Assembly: GCF_037975245.1 (NCBI RefSeq)
Contig: NC_092577.1
Coordinates: 33,738,898-33,802,897, forward strand
Length of the DNA: 64,000 nt
Direction: 5' to 3'
DNA from: Apostichopus japonicus
Taxonomy: Eukaryota > Echinodermata > Holothuroidea > Aspidochirotida > Stichopodidae
In this document: positions 39,291 to 51,454 of the stretch, one piece after another
Numbering within the stretch: the stretch's first letter is position 1
Layout: every line of letters starts with the position of its first letter
The notes under the pieces: model-generated
Databases searched by the model: none
Told to the model about the DNA's origin: nothing
Seen by the model: the letters and a program-made list of their open reading frames with translations, nothing else
Translations under genes and position numbers: made by a program

Positions 39291-39520
39291 CTTGAAGAGT
39301 CAATGCATATGAAAAGAGGCCTAAGGTTTTCCGCTAACCCCCACCTCACCCCCCCCCCTCAGGCTGTCTCGTTCTCGACCTCTTTCCTATCTTCAAACTG
39401 GAGTGAGTTATGAAATCGACCAAATCTTCTTGTGTAGTTGAAGCTAGAATTGTCAATAATTATCTGCTGAGTCGAACGATTACAGCTATAGATACGTTTA
39501 ACAACTAAAACAAGACGTAC

Positions 39521-39641
39521 CTTCAACTATGTTCGTATAGGGAACATTAATCACCAAAACTTGAGCGGCCAAGTGGGGTACGTTAACTAGAAACGAAACT
39601 CTCAGCTCATTCAGCCCTTTCCGCCCTTTTCTGTTAATGAA
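39521..39641 (-). CDS. Possible upstream exon of the receptor gene
   Basis: A minus-strand frame containing LRVSFLVNVPHLAAQVLV and NVPYTNIVE ends in a good donor (GTTGAAG/gtacgt) in phase 1, the phase used by all the Ig-type exons. It would join either exon 39123-39290 or exon 37649-37972 in frame. The acceptor side is not settled: candidates end in TTCCTCAG or TTAACAG, both in phase 2. No Cys typical of an Ig fold is present. It may be a diverged half-domain or a chance frame. Confidence 0.35.
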
Positions 39642-41050
39642 ACTGAGGAACTTACACTTTTTATTTTTTGTAATCAAAACTTTAACTTTTGTTATTTTCA
39701 AAAATCAGGCTCTTAATTCTGTTGAGAACCATCTGGCAAATACTAGATTTTGTGGTACAGAATTCAGCCGGGATCAATTTCTCCATCTTTCCACACCAGA
39801 CTATGGATTATTTAACCAATCCGAACTAATAGTTATCACCTCCTTTAATTTTTTCAAAGCCTATAGCGCCATTTATGTAAATTTAGTTCCAAATACCCCT
39901 CCCCCACCCCCTCGGAGGTGCCCTTTGTCACAAGGCCTATAAGGTAAAATGTGAAGAAAGTTTTAGCAGTCTCTTTCTTGAAGGAGGCATGACGTCACTT
40001 AATCACACTCCTAATTTTCGAGCGAGCCTCATGCATGACCCATTCCTCATTAGAGTGGTCTCACAGTGTGCAGGCCTACGGAAAAGCACTACACATCTAA
40101 AAAAAAAAACCAAAGGGGGGGGGGTGCGGTTATTAATTCGAATATACATAGGCATTAATTCAGATATATGCTGGACTCGCTGGAGATTAAATCGAATCAT
40201 TTATGGCCAACTAGAGAACAGAGGTACGGGTACATGAAAAACCAACATAGGAACGGTGAGATTAACCCTGACTAGTTGTTGACATCCAATCGCCAGTCGG
40301 ATATCCGCGATTCTCACGCTCATTAGCTTGCCATTGTGAGAAGGCTAGTCGTGGATCCGGGTAGGTTACGTGGCTAGTCGCTATTGACTTTGAAGTTGGC
40401 TCTAGCTGGGATGTGGCAGAAAACAGTTACTTCATAATTTCAGAAACCCAGCACATTGGTAGGTTTGCAGGCATGTTTTAAAATGTTAAGTTCCTTGTAT
40501 ACATATCCTATGTAGCATATAAGAACGTGTGTAATGCACCCAAGTTAGCAACCGACCTATACTAAAGTACTATAGCTTAGTACTAGTAGTGTTACCCTAG
40601 GCTTAAGTTAGGCATACAGTAGCAGACAGACTCTAGTACTAGTAGCCTAAATTAGGCTTACGCATACAGTACTTGGGCATTGATGCATCCAGCGAGAGGA
40701 AATGCCAGAAAAAGGGTAGGAAACTGAATTGTAGTCTTTTTCCCTTTCCCTGACACAGGTGCAATATTGGGGGGGGGGGGGAAGGCAGTAAGAGTAGACC
40801 TACAGGTATGTTAATTGGTGTTAGCAGTGCTTCACATGGTAGAAGTACTTAAGGCAGTGAGAATCAATGAGAACTCTGAAAAAATAGGTATAATAGACTT
40901 AAACCCTTTGTCACTCTTGAGCATAGTTCTCACAAATTCATAATATTGTAGTCTTCCATTTGTCTCTCTTCTATTGAAATGATTTTCCCTTTCTCTCTCT
41001 TGTTTACGATCGACAGGCTTTGGGTTTGGCATGTTCAACGATCCCTCACA
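39642..41050. other. Head-to-head interval between the receptor and the sulfotransferase gene
   Basis: Must hold the 5' part of the receptor gene on the minus strand and a non-coding 5' exon of the sulfotransferase. A strong acceptor (pyrimidine-rich, ending GATCGACAG) lies at about 41019, just before the sulfotransferase start. A near-duplicate of TACTAGTAG/TAGGCTTA occurs around 40570-40670. No exon can be fixed. Confidence 0.4.
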
Positions 41051-42355
41051 ATGCTGGGTTTCCGTGTCCGGGGAAAGCCGGTGCTTTGGTTGACCGTTTC
41101 CATGGCAATCATCATCCTCGTGACTAACATATCTCATCACCAGAGTAAACAAAGTGAAATTTTGCAGCATCCACCGCCATTAATGCGAGGTGACGTTTCG
41201 GGTGCTTATGGTTACAGATCACCTTCCCGTCCGAAGCAAATGTCTTTCAAGTTAGACGGTGATGACTACGACATGTCCTATCTTGAGAATCAGTTCTTGG
41301 AGTTTACTGGCAGCAGCTCTGAAGATTTTGATTCCGAATTTTTCTCCGACGAAAATGTCACTTTTCCCGAACAAAATACGAATCAAAAGTTGACAGATTT
41401 TGTGGTGAACAAAACTACAAACGTGTTTCAGCATGGTTGCTATATGAGAGGTGCAATAAAAGGAATTAAAAAGCTATTACCAGTTGATGTTTTAAGTGGG
41501 CTAGGCTGCAAGCAAAGACCCCCAGAGGCTATCGTTTTCGGTGTGAAGAAAGGTGGCACAACAACGCTGAAGGAGTTTTTAGCTTTCCATCCGGGGGTCT
41601 CGGTGGCACCAAAGGAATTGAAATTTTTGAGCAGTTCATTCTTACGTAAACAGGGTCTGGAAGGGTACGCCTCTCTCATGCCCTACAGCCTGCCGACTCA
41701 GATCCCCATTGAAAAAACACCTGGTTACATGGTACGATATAGATGTATCGAACCGTTGAAAGAGATGGTACCAAACTGTAAGTTAATCGCCATTTTGAGC
41801 GATCCTGTAAAGAGGGCAGTATCCGACTTTGTCCATCTCTCTTGGGTCAGAGATCATAGAGAAGGCGGGGCCTCTGAACTGCTACCCAAACATGCCCACC
41901 AGATGCCACACTATGAAGTCAAATCGACGTTTGAAGAATCTGTTTTTTATCCAAACGGATCACTTAAGACTTGGAATACACTTTTAGATACAAGTTTATA
42001 CTATAAACATGCCAAAATGTGGATGGGATATTTTCCGCCAGAAAATTTTCTATTCTTAGATTCTTCGGACCTCGTCTACAATCCCGTTCGAACCTTCCAA
42101 GAGATTGAAGAGTTCTTAGGTTTACCTCCGTTTTTTTCGGAACATGTCTTCCACTTTAATGAGACGAAGGGCTTTTACTGTGTGCGCTATCCTATTTATT
42201 CGTGCATGCCTCCATCCAAAGGCAGACCGCATCCAATTGTCGATGATAGAGTAGTGAAAAAGCTACAGGAATATTTTGAGCCTTATAACAAAGAATTTAG
42301 CCATCTTATCAACAAAACATTCTCCTGGACAACATATGCCACAGATGATGAGTGA
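41051..42355 (+). CDS. Heparan sulfate glucosamine 3-O-sulfotransferase-like enzyme, single coding exon
   Basis: 434 residues. I start at ATG 41051 because an acceptor (CTTGTTTACGATCGACAG) lies between this ATG and the earlier in-frame one at 40979. The start gives a type II Golgi protein: short basic tail, anchor (VLWLTVSMAIIILV), then an acidic stem. The 5'-phosphosulfate loop is FGVKKGGTTTL (about residues 163-173), with KELKFL after it, keeping the Glu of the HS3ST active site. The 3'-phosphate region is AILSDPVKRAVSDF (about 247-260). The C-terminal FYCVRYPIYSCMPPSKGR keeps the HS3ST disulfide pair and the KGR motif. The family transfers sulfate from PAPS to the 3-OH of glucosamine in heparan sulfate. 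Ser replaces Arg in the usual RDP, and Lys replaces His after the Glu. The subtype (1/5 or 3-like) is not decided. Confidence 0.9.
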   Translation: MLGFRVRGKPVLWLTVSMAIIILVTNISHHQSKQSEILQHPPPLMRGDVSGAYGYRSPSRPKQMSFKLDGDDYDMSYLENQFLEFTGSSSEDFDSEFFSDENVTFPEQNTNQKLTDFVVNKTTNVFQHGCYMRGAIKGIKKLLPVDVLSGLGCKQRPPEAIVFGVKKGGTTTLKEFLAFHPGVSVAPKELKFLSSSFLRKQGLEGYASLMPYSLPTQIPIEKTPGYMVRYRCIEPLKEMVPNCKLIAILSDPVKRAVSDFVHLSWVRDHREGGASELLPKHAHQMPHYEVKSTFEESVFYPNGSLKTWNTLLDTSLYYKHAKMWMGYFPPENFLFLDSSDLVYNPVRTFQEIEEFLGLPPFFSEHVFHFNETKGFYCVRYPIYSCMPPSKGRPHPIVDDRVVKKLQEYFEPYNKEFSHLINKTFSWTTYATDDE

Positions 42356-42796
42356 TTAGCTAAAGTAAGAAAGAAAAACAGAATGGTAGCAGCAGTGGGA
42401 TCTTAGCTTTACAGAGGAGAGCAATTAGGAAGCTGTGTTTTTGCATTAAGTTTACCGCAACCACCCTTTATCATTCAAAATAGGATGAAACTACTTAATG
42501 CTAAGAGAGCCCTTCTTATTTATTGTAACCTTTGGTTTGCACCAAGGAGGGAGGGGAGGGTTCCATGCCCCCATCCCCTCCCCACCCTGCAGCAAAAAGA
42601 CCCAGATGGGGGATTGTTTTACATTCAGACCTGTCAAATTCAATAGTATTTATTAGCACAACCTTACAATTAACCTTTTAAATTTACTCTTTGGGAACTA
42701 GTTACCCAAAACTAATAAACTATCTTGCCACTGAACAGTTCCTATAATGAATACCTTGCCGAAACTTATATCTTACCCTGTAATTAATTCCAGTTT

Positions 42797-43409
42797 TAGG
42801 GATGCACCGGATCCAAATTTTTGGATCCGGCCGGAACCAGATTTTGCCGGATAGTACGTGAAAAACCGGATTTTTTCATTACACAAAAGAAAATCATTAA
42901 TAAGAAGTAGAAGTATGAAACAAGGAGCAAATCTTAGGTGAGGTATATGCATACAGTATTATAAAGAAGGTGAAATTAAGACCCCATTTATGAGATTAAA
43001 TATGATTTGAAGTGGTGTAATCTACATTCTTTAATAAAATAACTACAATATTAAACTGATGAAGGCTGCAAGAAATGATTTCACTGCAAACTGTATTTGT
43101 TGTATATAGCTTCATATAATTACAGTAGTTGTATTGTTTTGGTTGATCTTTAGAAACAGTGGGTCAGACCATTGAGAAAATTAAATTAAACATGTTAAAC
43201 CTAATTTTTCCTTACTTTGAATGTTTTTATTAATTTTTGGAAATAGTTTACATTGATTTAAGTTAATACCAACACCTTTTTAAGGGATGATTCAGGCCAG
43301 ATTTTGAAACAGATCCGGCCGGATTTTGAAAAATATCCGGCCGGAACCGGAACATTTCTCACTATCCGGCCAGATAGTCCGGCCGGACCGGATATCCGGT
43401 GCATTCCTA
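42797..43409. mobile_element. Non-autonomous hAT-type element (about 613 bp)
   Basis: Left end TAGGGATGCACCGGAT; the reverse complement of the right end is TAGGAATGCACCGGAT. GGATGCACCG-type ends are common in hAT elements. TCCAGTTT before the left end and TACCAGTTT after the right end look like an 8-bp target-site duplication with one inserted base. The ends also carry multiple CCGGCCGG palindromes that would fold back. The AT-rich interior has no transposase. It lies in the probable 3' UTR or downstream flank of the sulfotransferase. Confidence 0.8.
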
Positions 43410-45593
43410 TACCAGTTTCCCAGAATGTTACTCAACATTTGAAAGTACCCCAAGTACATATGCAGGGATATTCTGGTGAAAAAAAAAGAGTTATTGTATT
43501 ATATTTATGTGTATATGTATTTATGGGTGTATGTAAGCAATATCTTTGTGATTATTAATATATAGTATTCTTATTCAGCTTAGCCAAAGATACAGTATGC
43601 CTTCATCATGTAATTGGTACATTTCATGCATTGCGGGCAGATGACAGATGTTAATGGAATAAAAAATCTTGCTTGATTGATAAGTACTGTGGCCTGTAGG
43701 TGGACGTAAAATAAGAATGTAATTGAAAACTTGTACATTATAATTGTACTGGGATTGCAGAACCCACCCCCTCCCGCCCCCCCATCTCTCTCTCTTCCCA
43801 CTATGATGCCTACACCCTATCCCTCTTAATCTTTACCTCTCTATGCAAGCATTTTTATATTATGATGAATATTTCCAGTTTATGTTATTCAGAATATTTT
43901 TATATTTTTCTCTTATATTATATATTTTGTTGAAAAAAAAACAAAAAAAAACGAAGTTGTAATAAAATATCTTTTTGATAAACACCTACAATATCACTTG
44001 ATTGCATTTATTTTAATTTGCTTTTTGTCATTTTAATTTAGAACTCTTTTAATCATTCTAGAGCATTTGTTTTCATTCTTGTAGGAATTTATTTTATTAG
44101 AATGTTACAAAAGCTTGAATTGAAAAGAAAACCTCAGAGAGTGAGACTTTTTTAAAGTAGCAACATAAATATTTGGCACATAATGGTCACATTTTACACA
44201 TTGTCTAGGATTTACTAACAATACTGTAAGGTTCCTTATCAAGGGGGAAGGATTCGTCATATAGCAGCAGGGAGGTATGGGTTTTTTCTTCTTTAACTCA
44301 GCAATGGGTGGAGAGGGGTGGGCATTCTCATCAGTTGATCCAGGTTGCACCATAGTTCTTTCAACTAAGAGTCAGAGGTACTGTACAGTACATTGAAATG
44401 TCACTGGTTAAACACATTACAACATGGATGTTCAGATAGGGCGTTCATATTATTTAGGGTTTCCACATAAGTGTCATGTTGGTCATAGAGGGGGCAGATC
44501 CATGGAGTGGGCCCTAGGGCCTCTCTTTTCTTGGGCTTGAACATTTTTTCTTCTTCAAATAAGGTACATTGTGGAAGAATTTAGCATGTTCCATGTACAG
44601 CCATGCCTTTCTATCACTGCTTACATTATATGCATCACCCTTCTGGTAATAACTTCAGCATCTACTTATAATTCCCTACTTCCCCCTCCCCCCTTCCCCC
44701 TCTTCTGAGAAATCCTGGATCAGCCACTGTCTTACACTAGTCTAGATTCTCTTTTATCTAAAGTAGAGAAAGAAAGGTTGTTAGCAATCTTCTGGCTGAG
44801 ATGGTCGACAAGAATTAATCCACCCCCATTTTTTCTTTTCAAACATGACAATATGTGCTCGACTTTTGTTTTTGTTCTGTAATCTTCTGTACAAACCTAA
44901 ACTCAACATTATATACCACAGGTCTTAGATACCACTGGATGTGGAAACATGCAGCTATTGTAAACAAAGAATAATGACAGATGCATGTTAATATATGTTA
45001 ATTATATATTTATTATGACACAAAATAAACGCTTGCCATGTGAGTTCATTACATTTAAGACAAAACTTGTTTGGCACTCTGTGAATACCAGCCCAACACA
45101 AAACATATTTGCAACGCAACGAAAGTATTTATATAACCGTAAATTTTCACAAAAATAAAATACATGGCTAAATAAGAATATTTGTTAGAAGTCTATTCAG
45201 GTAAATCCCCGGTTGCAACTTGTAATCATGATATATGGTAAAACATGTTGAATTCCAAGGTAAAAACAATGACATTGTTTTTATGTTTCATGATAACTAT
45301 GCTTTTTATACCCGAAGGCCAGTAACCAGTGGCATCATAAAAATAATACAAATTGCATTATGGGGCTTGATGTATCTTCAACTTTTAATTACTATGGTTT
45401 TACTTAGTGTTAGCTGTTTCTCTTTTCCAAGATTGTCTAAAATTATAAATGTAAAGTGATATTCATTTCTATCGATTCAACGAGCTAACTCCACCACCAG
45501 TCAATAACAGCTGTTCGCCCACCTTCCATTTCTCACTGATATATACTGGAATGTTCAAGATTTACACACTGCACGAGCCTGGCTGTCATTTTG
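43410..45593. other. Downstream flank of the sulfotransferase and of BLOC1S5 (tail-to-tail)
   Basis: AATAAA at 43961-43966 (+) could end a long sulfotransferase 3' UTR, and TTTATT at about 45007 (AATAAA on the minus strand) could end BLOC1S5. Neither is proven. Otherwise AT-rich sequence without recognised features. Confidence 0.4.
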
Positions 45594-48500
45594 CTACTCC
45601 AAAGCCAGTTTTTGCGTATGCAGCTCAAAGTGCTCTTCGATAGCAGTGATCCTCTTTCTGTGTTCGATATCTACTTGATCTCTTTCCTGAGTTAATTTCT
45701 CTCTAAATTCTGCCCATCTCTTTGCTCTCAACTTTCTATGCTCTTCAAGAGGGTTTGCCTGAATGAAAGACGAAAAGCACAAACAAATCAATAAATATAT
45801 AAACATACACAGAAGTTTGTTTATCACTCAATATGCTTGCATGAGAAAGATGGTCACATCCAGTCAAAACATTGACACCTAACACCATACCATATTCAAC
45901 AGCATAGCTGGGCTGGGGTGGTCCACTGGGTCAAAGGTCATCTGGGGACAAGTTACCATACACTGGAGCTGGTCGTTGACTGTAAACACTTCAAGCCACC
46001 AGTAGTGATATTACAGGTGCTGGCTGTACACCAAATCCACCCCATGTGCTAGTTAGGGCCCATCACTCATTCCTCTAAATATCTAGATGGGCCCTTATTT
46101 AATTTGCCATCGGGGTCTGCCAAAATTAGCATTATGGCCACCAGTCCAGTAAGCCAGAGAGTGCCAATTCCTGGGGTCGTACAGAAGACGATGCCAAATA
46201 AAGTCGATCACCAAAGTCTAGAATCTTTCTTGGGCTTCGGTGAATGTGGGCTCTCTTTTGGGGACACATTGCTATTGCTTCACAGGGCCCTGTAGCAGCT
46301 TGATACATCAATGACACACAGTTTCATTTACCTGTTTACTGATCGCATATTTTGAAGCAAGACGAACAGTATATATCACCTAACTGATACGGTGTACTTT
46401 AAACAAATGATGTTTGTACTCATATTACTAACTCTTGTTTTTGTCAAAACTCACTTGTAAATGTTGTTCTTCAGAGTCTATGAGTCTTTGGCAAGTCGTC
46501 GTTGCTGCTGAAACTGGGAGGAGAGAATGAAAACATGGTGGAGCCGTAAATTATGTCAACGTTGTTCCTGGTCTTAATTTTCGAGGGAATAATTTCGAAT
46601 TCAAAAGTGGGAGCAGGGACCATCAATGACTAAGGTTTAAATGCTAATTTCAATTTCAAATTGATGATCTCATATGTTATGTACAAGTTGAGTACAATAT
46701 AGCAAACTGGTTGGAACTAAACATAGTAAAGACCACTAGAAAAATACTGAGAAGGCTGTTATCTAAGCTAGTGACCATGTAGAAATAACAACAAATACAA
46801 AAAAATAGATACAATGAGGACAAGGCAGAGGGACACCAGAAGAAAATAGATAGGAAAGAGGGAATGAAGAGAGATGAGAGAAGGAAACATTTCAGAAGGA
46901 TAGAAAAGACTTAAAAATAGAATTTAAAAAAGAATAAAGAGACCTGTAGTCAAAGGTTCACAAAATCTAAAGTCTACTGTAGGTTACTCCAAAGTTCATA
47001 CTATGTACTACTCCTAGCTGTAGGTTACTTGATAGTTCATAGCATGTATTACTCCTACGTAGCTTTCCATATTGAGTTACTTACTTTGAACAAGTATTTC
47101 TGGGAGTTGCCTTTCCATCAGCTGCATCACCTCTGGCAGTTGTTCTGATTTGATGTCTGTAATTCCAGCCAAGCTTTGCTCCAGTTTATCAAAGTCTCTG
47201 TTACTCCTCTTTGTCTGTAATCATGAAGATGAAATCTTAGGATCGATACTGATCCTGTGGTTTCCAGTGATTGTCAAATTTTACAAAACATACCAAGCAC
47301 TGTTAGCTCAAAATATTGCCCATAATAAGTTACTGTAATCTTCTAATTAATGTTCTGGATTTTCTTATTTTAAAATTACAAATTACATTTTGTCAATTGG
47401 ATTCTGCAAAGTTTGTCTCCATTTGTGTTTTCATGATTAGATGATGCAAAGCAAAATTGAAATTCTTCAAAATGTCTTCTTTACAAGACTTTTATCAATA
47501 TTTAAAAGTTCAACTAATATTAACATTTATTAAATAGAAAGTTAACAGTATATATGCAACAGGTGATTGTCAGTTGTTTTCTTACTGTCATTATATACCT
47601 CAAATTCTTTCAAAAAATATTTGATCTCCGACTGGATCACTGGTTTGTGGTCTAGCAGACGTCCATGTATATCAGTGACACCTACAAATAAAGAAAACAA
47701 AGCTTTGTATAAACAATAAAAAAACTACAATAAAACAGAGAAAAACAAAATCCACTAAATTCATATTATATAATCAAAATTTTTACAGACAATGTAATTT
47801 GAACTTGTTTAGTTGTTTCTGCAGGAAAAACTTTATCTAGTATCGCCTTCAAAACTGCTATGTACACAAAATTTGAACACTACATAATTCCCTGTAATGG
47901 CAAGGTTTTAAGTCCAAACACTGCTTTCATCACCTTTGGTATTATAGTCTAGAAGGTTAAGGTTAGGATTATGTTTAGGGATCAGGGGGTCAACTCTAAC
48001 CTAACTCTAACCTCTAGCTCTTGTCCTAACTCTATCCTTAATTTAAGACAAACACACCCAGAATGCCAACCAGTGATGTATGGGACTTGGTAAAAGTCAT
48101 TTACATATACCATCATGACTAATAGAAGAAAACATTCATCCATGATCCATCACATGTAGTTTGCCTCAAATTACCGTAGTAGTGACCACTGAAGTACCAT
48201 CAAAATGGAGGACACATCCAGATGCATCAAGATCCAAATAGGGGCACTGGGAATGAACTGTCTTTAGGTTCCCTCTTGTTCTCATCCGATATCTTAAAAT
48301 TGAGAATAAGCTTCTACTTATCCCATTTTCTCCCTGTTCCCTCTTAAACTTTTTTGAGGGGGAGGGGGACCCTGATTGACCAAGGGCTGTAGCCTCTCTG
48401 TAGCCCACCTCCATGAGTCTGGACAAATCCTGCAATAGCTGAGAAGGCACTGTTACAGTGAAACAATATTTCCTAAATTTTATTTTGCAAATGACGCAAC

Positions 48501-49054
48501 AGATCCAAATTTTCCGCAGTACGCAGGGCTTCCATTCTAATTTGAAGGCACAGTTGCAAATTTGACCTGGTAGTACAGTAGGCCTGGTAGTACATGGTAT
48601 TACTATAGGACTACGGCGCATAACGTTGCATATTCGACAGATGACCTGTTTCGGCTACTCCATGATACGACTGGATAACTGCAACAAAGACTGGATATGC
48701 CAGTAGTACGTAGTAACACCATAACACGGTTCCAGCAGACGGTAAAGTTCTAAAGCCTTTTAAATTTAATTTCGCATAACATGTCTAACCATGTGTCTAC
48801 GACGAATCCTAGTTTGTAGCGCTCATCGGCGTATTCGATGGTACAGGCCTAGCGCTGTATTGTAGGATACTGCATCACTGTACAATAAAGCCTAGGGCCT
48901 ACCTACTGTAGTACCACTGCCAGTCATTCCGTAAGACTACGAGTGTTCTGTTGCTGAGTGATGTACGATAAGGTTGGAAGATGGTTAGACCTAATAATTC
49001 CTTTCAAAACTCACCTTTAAATACCTTATCTGCAACTGGTTCTTTCATTGTCAT
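45594..49054 (-). CDS. BLOC1S5: BLOC-1 subunit 5 (Muted homologue), 5 coding exons
   Basis: Minus-strand exons 49015-49054, 47599-47681, 47085-47214, 46455-46507 and 45594-45758 join in phase to 156 residues (human 187, which has a longer N terminus). The best marker is the second exon, IHGRLLDHKPVIQSEIKYF followed by LKEFE, nearly the human IHSRLLDHRPVIQGETRYF. The rest is helical and charged, ending ERDQVDIEHRKRITAIEEHF, close to the human coiled-coil tail. Two Met codons (MTM) begin the frame; the first is used. BLOC-1 is a cytosolic eight-subunit complex for cargo sorting from endosomes to lysosome-related organelles. Intron 1 contains a 151-codon minus-strand frame (48166-48621) that I cannot assign. 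Confidence 0.94.
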
Positions 49055-51454
49055 TTTGCTGACGGCTTCAGCAGTTGCCCATATTAGATCGTATATTTTG
49101 CAAATATGAAACCGAAAGTAGCACGTATATTTCTTCTATGCCACCGTACAGTGGCGTGACCATTATTTCGAACATCAAATCGGCATCTGCAACATACTGA
49201 AATGAAAAGGGTCTTCTTGGCTCGTCTCTAACACTGTCGTATATCACTGACTTTTGCTTCTATCCATTTCCTAGTTTATCTTCTGTCCTTTCTCCGTCTT
49301 TCCTTTAATATTACTTCTGTGTATTTGCATAATTTTATGTAACAACACTTCACTCACGCGATTGATAAGTCGGAATACGGTGTACTTTTGAAGTTCTTTG
49401 ACTAAGTCCTCGTCATAAATATTTATCATTTTTTTAAACGAAAGTCATACATTGAAAACTGTATAATGTGTGCCGTGCACTCGACCAAGCCAGGCAGCAG
49501 TCAAATGACTATTCTTTTTTTTTCGCGAAGTAGCTTAGTGGCAGACACGTATTATGGCACTTGCAAAAGCAATTTCAGTTTAGGCAGCTGCCCAGGACGG
49601 CAAAATACTAGGATAGAAGCTCACGAATTGAATGAACTGTGTACTCCCAGTAGGCCATGGCCCCCATCAACATCGTCAGTCGGGTGAGGGGTGGTTAGGG
49701 AATGAGAAGCAACAATTACCTGGGTATTCTACATTCAGTAGGTCCGTGGGTGCATACCCTTCCCCCTTTTGTCATCCTCACAACCTTAATTCATATTTCA
49801 GTGGTTTTGCTCTAGAGGTGTACAAAATCTACATCAATTTTACTAAACAAACCACTTGAATGTGGTACATTAATTCAAGTGAAAGAAGAGTGTGTGGTGT
49901 GAGGGGGGGGGGGGGGGTTTACAAACAACTGGTGAAAGAGCATACAGTTGAGTTATGTGTTGCTTTATTTGCCAACAACAAACAACTTTGAAACTTTCAC
50001 TAACTTGTGCAGAAAATGTTTTAAAATGGAAAATTGCAAAAAAAAATCTGTATCCCTGCTAGATATGAGCCATGAGAACAATAGAAAAGAAAACTTGGTG
50101 ATTACTATTCATTACAAAATGTTTATTTACTGAAATACGTCTTAAAACACTCAGAGAAAGATGAAAACAATGGTTGGACCAATTCTTAATTCAAACTTAA
50201 TTCATTAACATTATTAACTATACATTAATATGACTGTAATAAAGAACACTACAGTAACTGTGTTTACTTCAGCTTGTCTCAATCGGTCACAAAGTCAATG
50301 TCAGAGTTTTCGGCGAGGTACTGTCAAGGAGAGGTGTGGGGAGGGGGAAGGGAGAGGGGCAGGGAGGGGTGCAGTTAATAGCACAACCTTGCTCGTAAAG
50401 ACCTAACATGAGACCTATTCTCAAATCTTGATATGCCTCAGAATGCAACTTTTTACATTTGTTTTTTCTGGACGAGGATCAATCCCCCTCTTTCCCCCAG
50501 ATGGGCATGGACTTAAGCAATTCCAGGGCCCCCCCATCCCTGCACTCCTTAACAAACCCTGGATTGACCCCTGTTTTTCTTTCCTTCCCTTCCTGGATAA
50601 GCTAACAAATAGTGAAGTAAGCATACATGTAGTCTATTAATTAAAATCTGTATTTGTCAATTTCCTTCCGATATCACGCTCTCTTATCTGTTCAGACAAT
50701 ACTACTACTTTTAATGACCATTTCAATTCCAGCATGAGATTAAAGCAAACAGGTAACATAACAGAATTCTTCTTAAAAAACACTGAAATTTATGACAGGA
50801 AATAACGTTATGGGTCTATACTGGTAAAATTATTGCCCTTGTGTTTTCAGCACACCGTGACGATATCGAACAATAAATTCTTATATGGGGCGAAATATAC
50901 GGAACATCTTTGTCTAAAGTAAAGGGAGACTTTGTCGAAAAAGACAAAATGGTTATTTAAATTGCAAAAGAAAGGTATAATCAAGATATGCTTAAAAATG
51001 CGACATTAACATGATAACGTGAAGGATTTCAACAGCTATGATTCATTGCCACAGTAATTAATTGAAAGGAAATGGAAAACATTATCTGGAAGGATCGAAA
51101 TCTTGCGATAACAGAATTACTACTGGCTTACAAAAGTATCCGGTTAAGACGGGGCTTGGAAAAATACTTACAGTCAATGATATTTCTTAGGAAGGAACAA
51201 TGATCTTGATTATTGTCCTTTTACACAAAATCTACACAACTCCTCTTTCTGAGACTCATCGATGCAAGACATGTAAATTTTGACATATAATATACAAGCT
51301 ATGGCACATACTTAAAAAAAAAAAGATTATTATAAAAAAAAAAGAAAAAAAGGGAACCTGTAATACCACAAAAAAATAATTAAGCAAAATTGTTGGACAT
51401 CACAGGCTACGAATGAGGAAAAGCCATCGTTTTGAGATAGCTCAGAGCAAACCT
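49055..51454. other. Interval between BLOC1S5 and SRRT
   Basis: Holds the BLOC1S5 promoter on the left and, on the right, the probable SRRT 3' UTR. TTTATT at about 50120 (AATAAA on the minus strand) could be its poly-A signal. Poly-G at about 49902 and purine-rich sequence at about 50330-50370. No other coding exon is supported. Confidence 0.45.

Noticed and set aside
40979-41050. Upstream in-frame Met of the sulfotransferase
   Set aside because: A pyrimidine-rich acceptor at about 41019 lies between it and the next Met, so the upstream part is most likely intron; the second Met gives a proper signal anchor.
50284-50319. Possible alternative SRRT terminal exon reading YLAENSDIDFVTD
   Set aside because: It resembles the conserved tail only loosely, and its reading frame does not fit the phase-2 donor at 51966. 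The exon at 51455-51509 gives a far better match ([13 protein letters not shown]) in phase.
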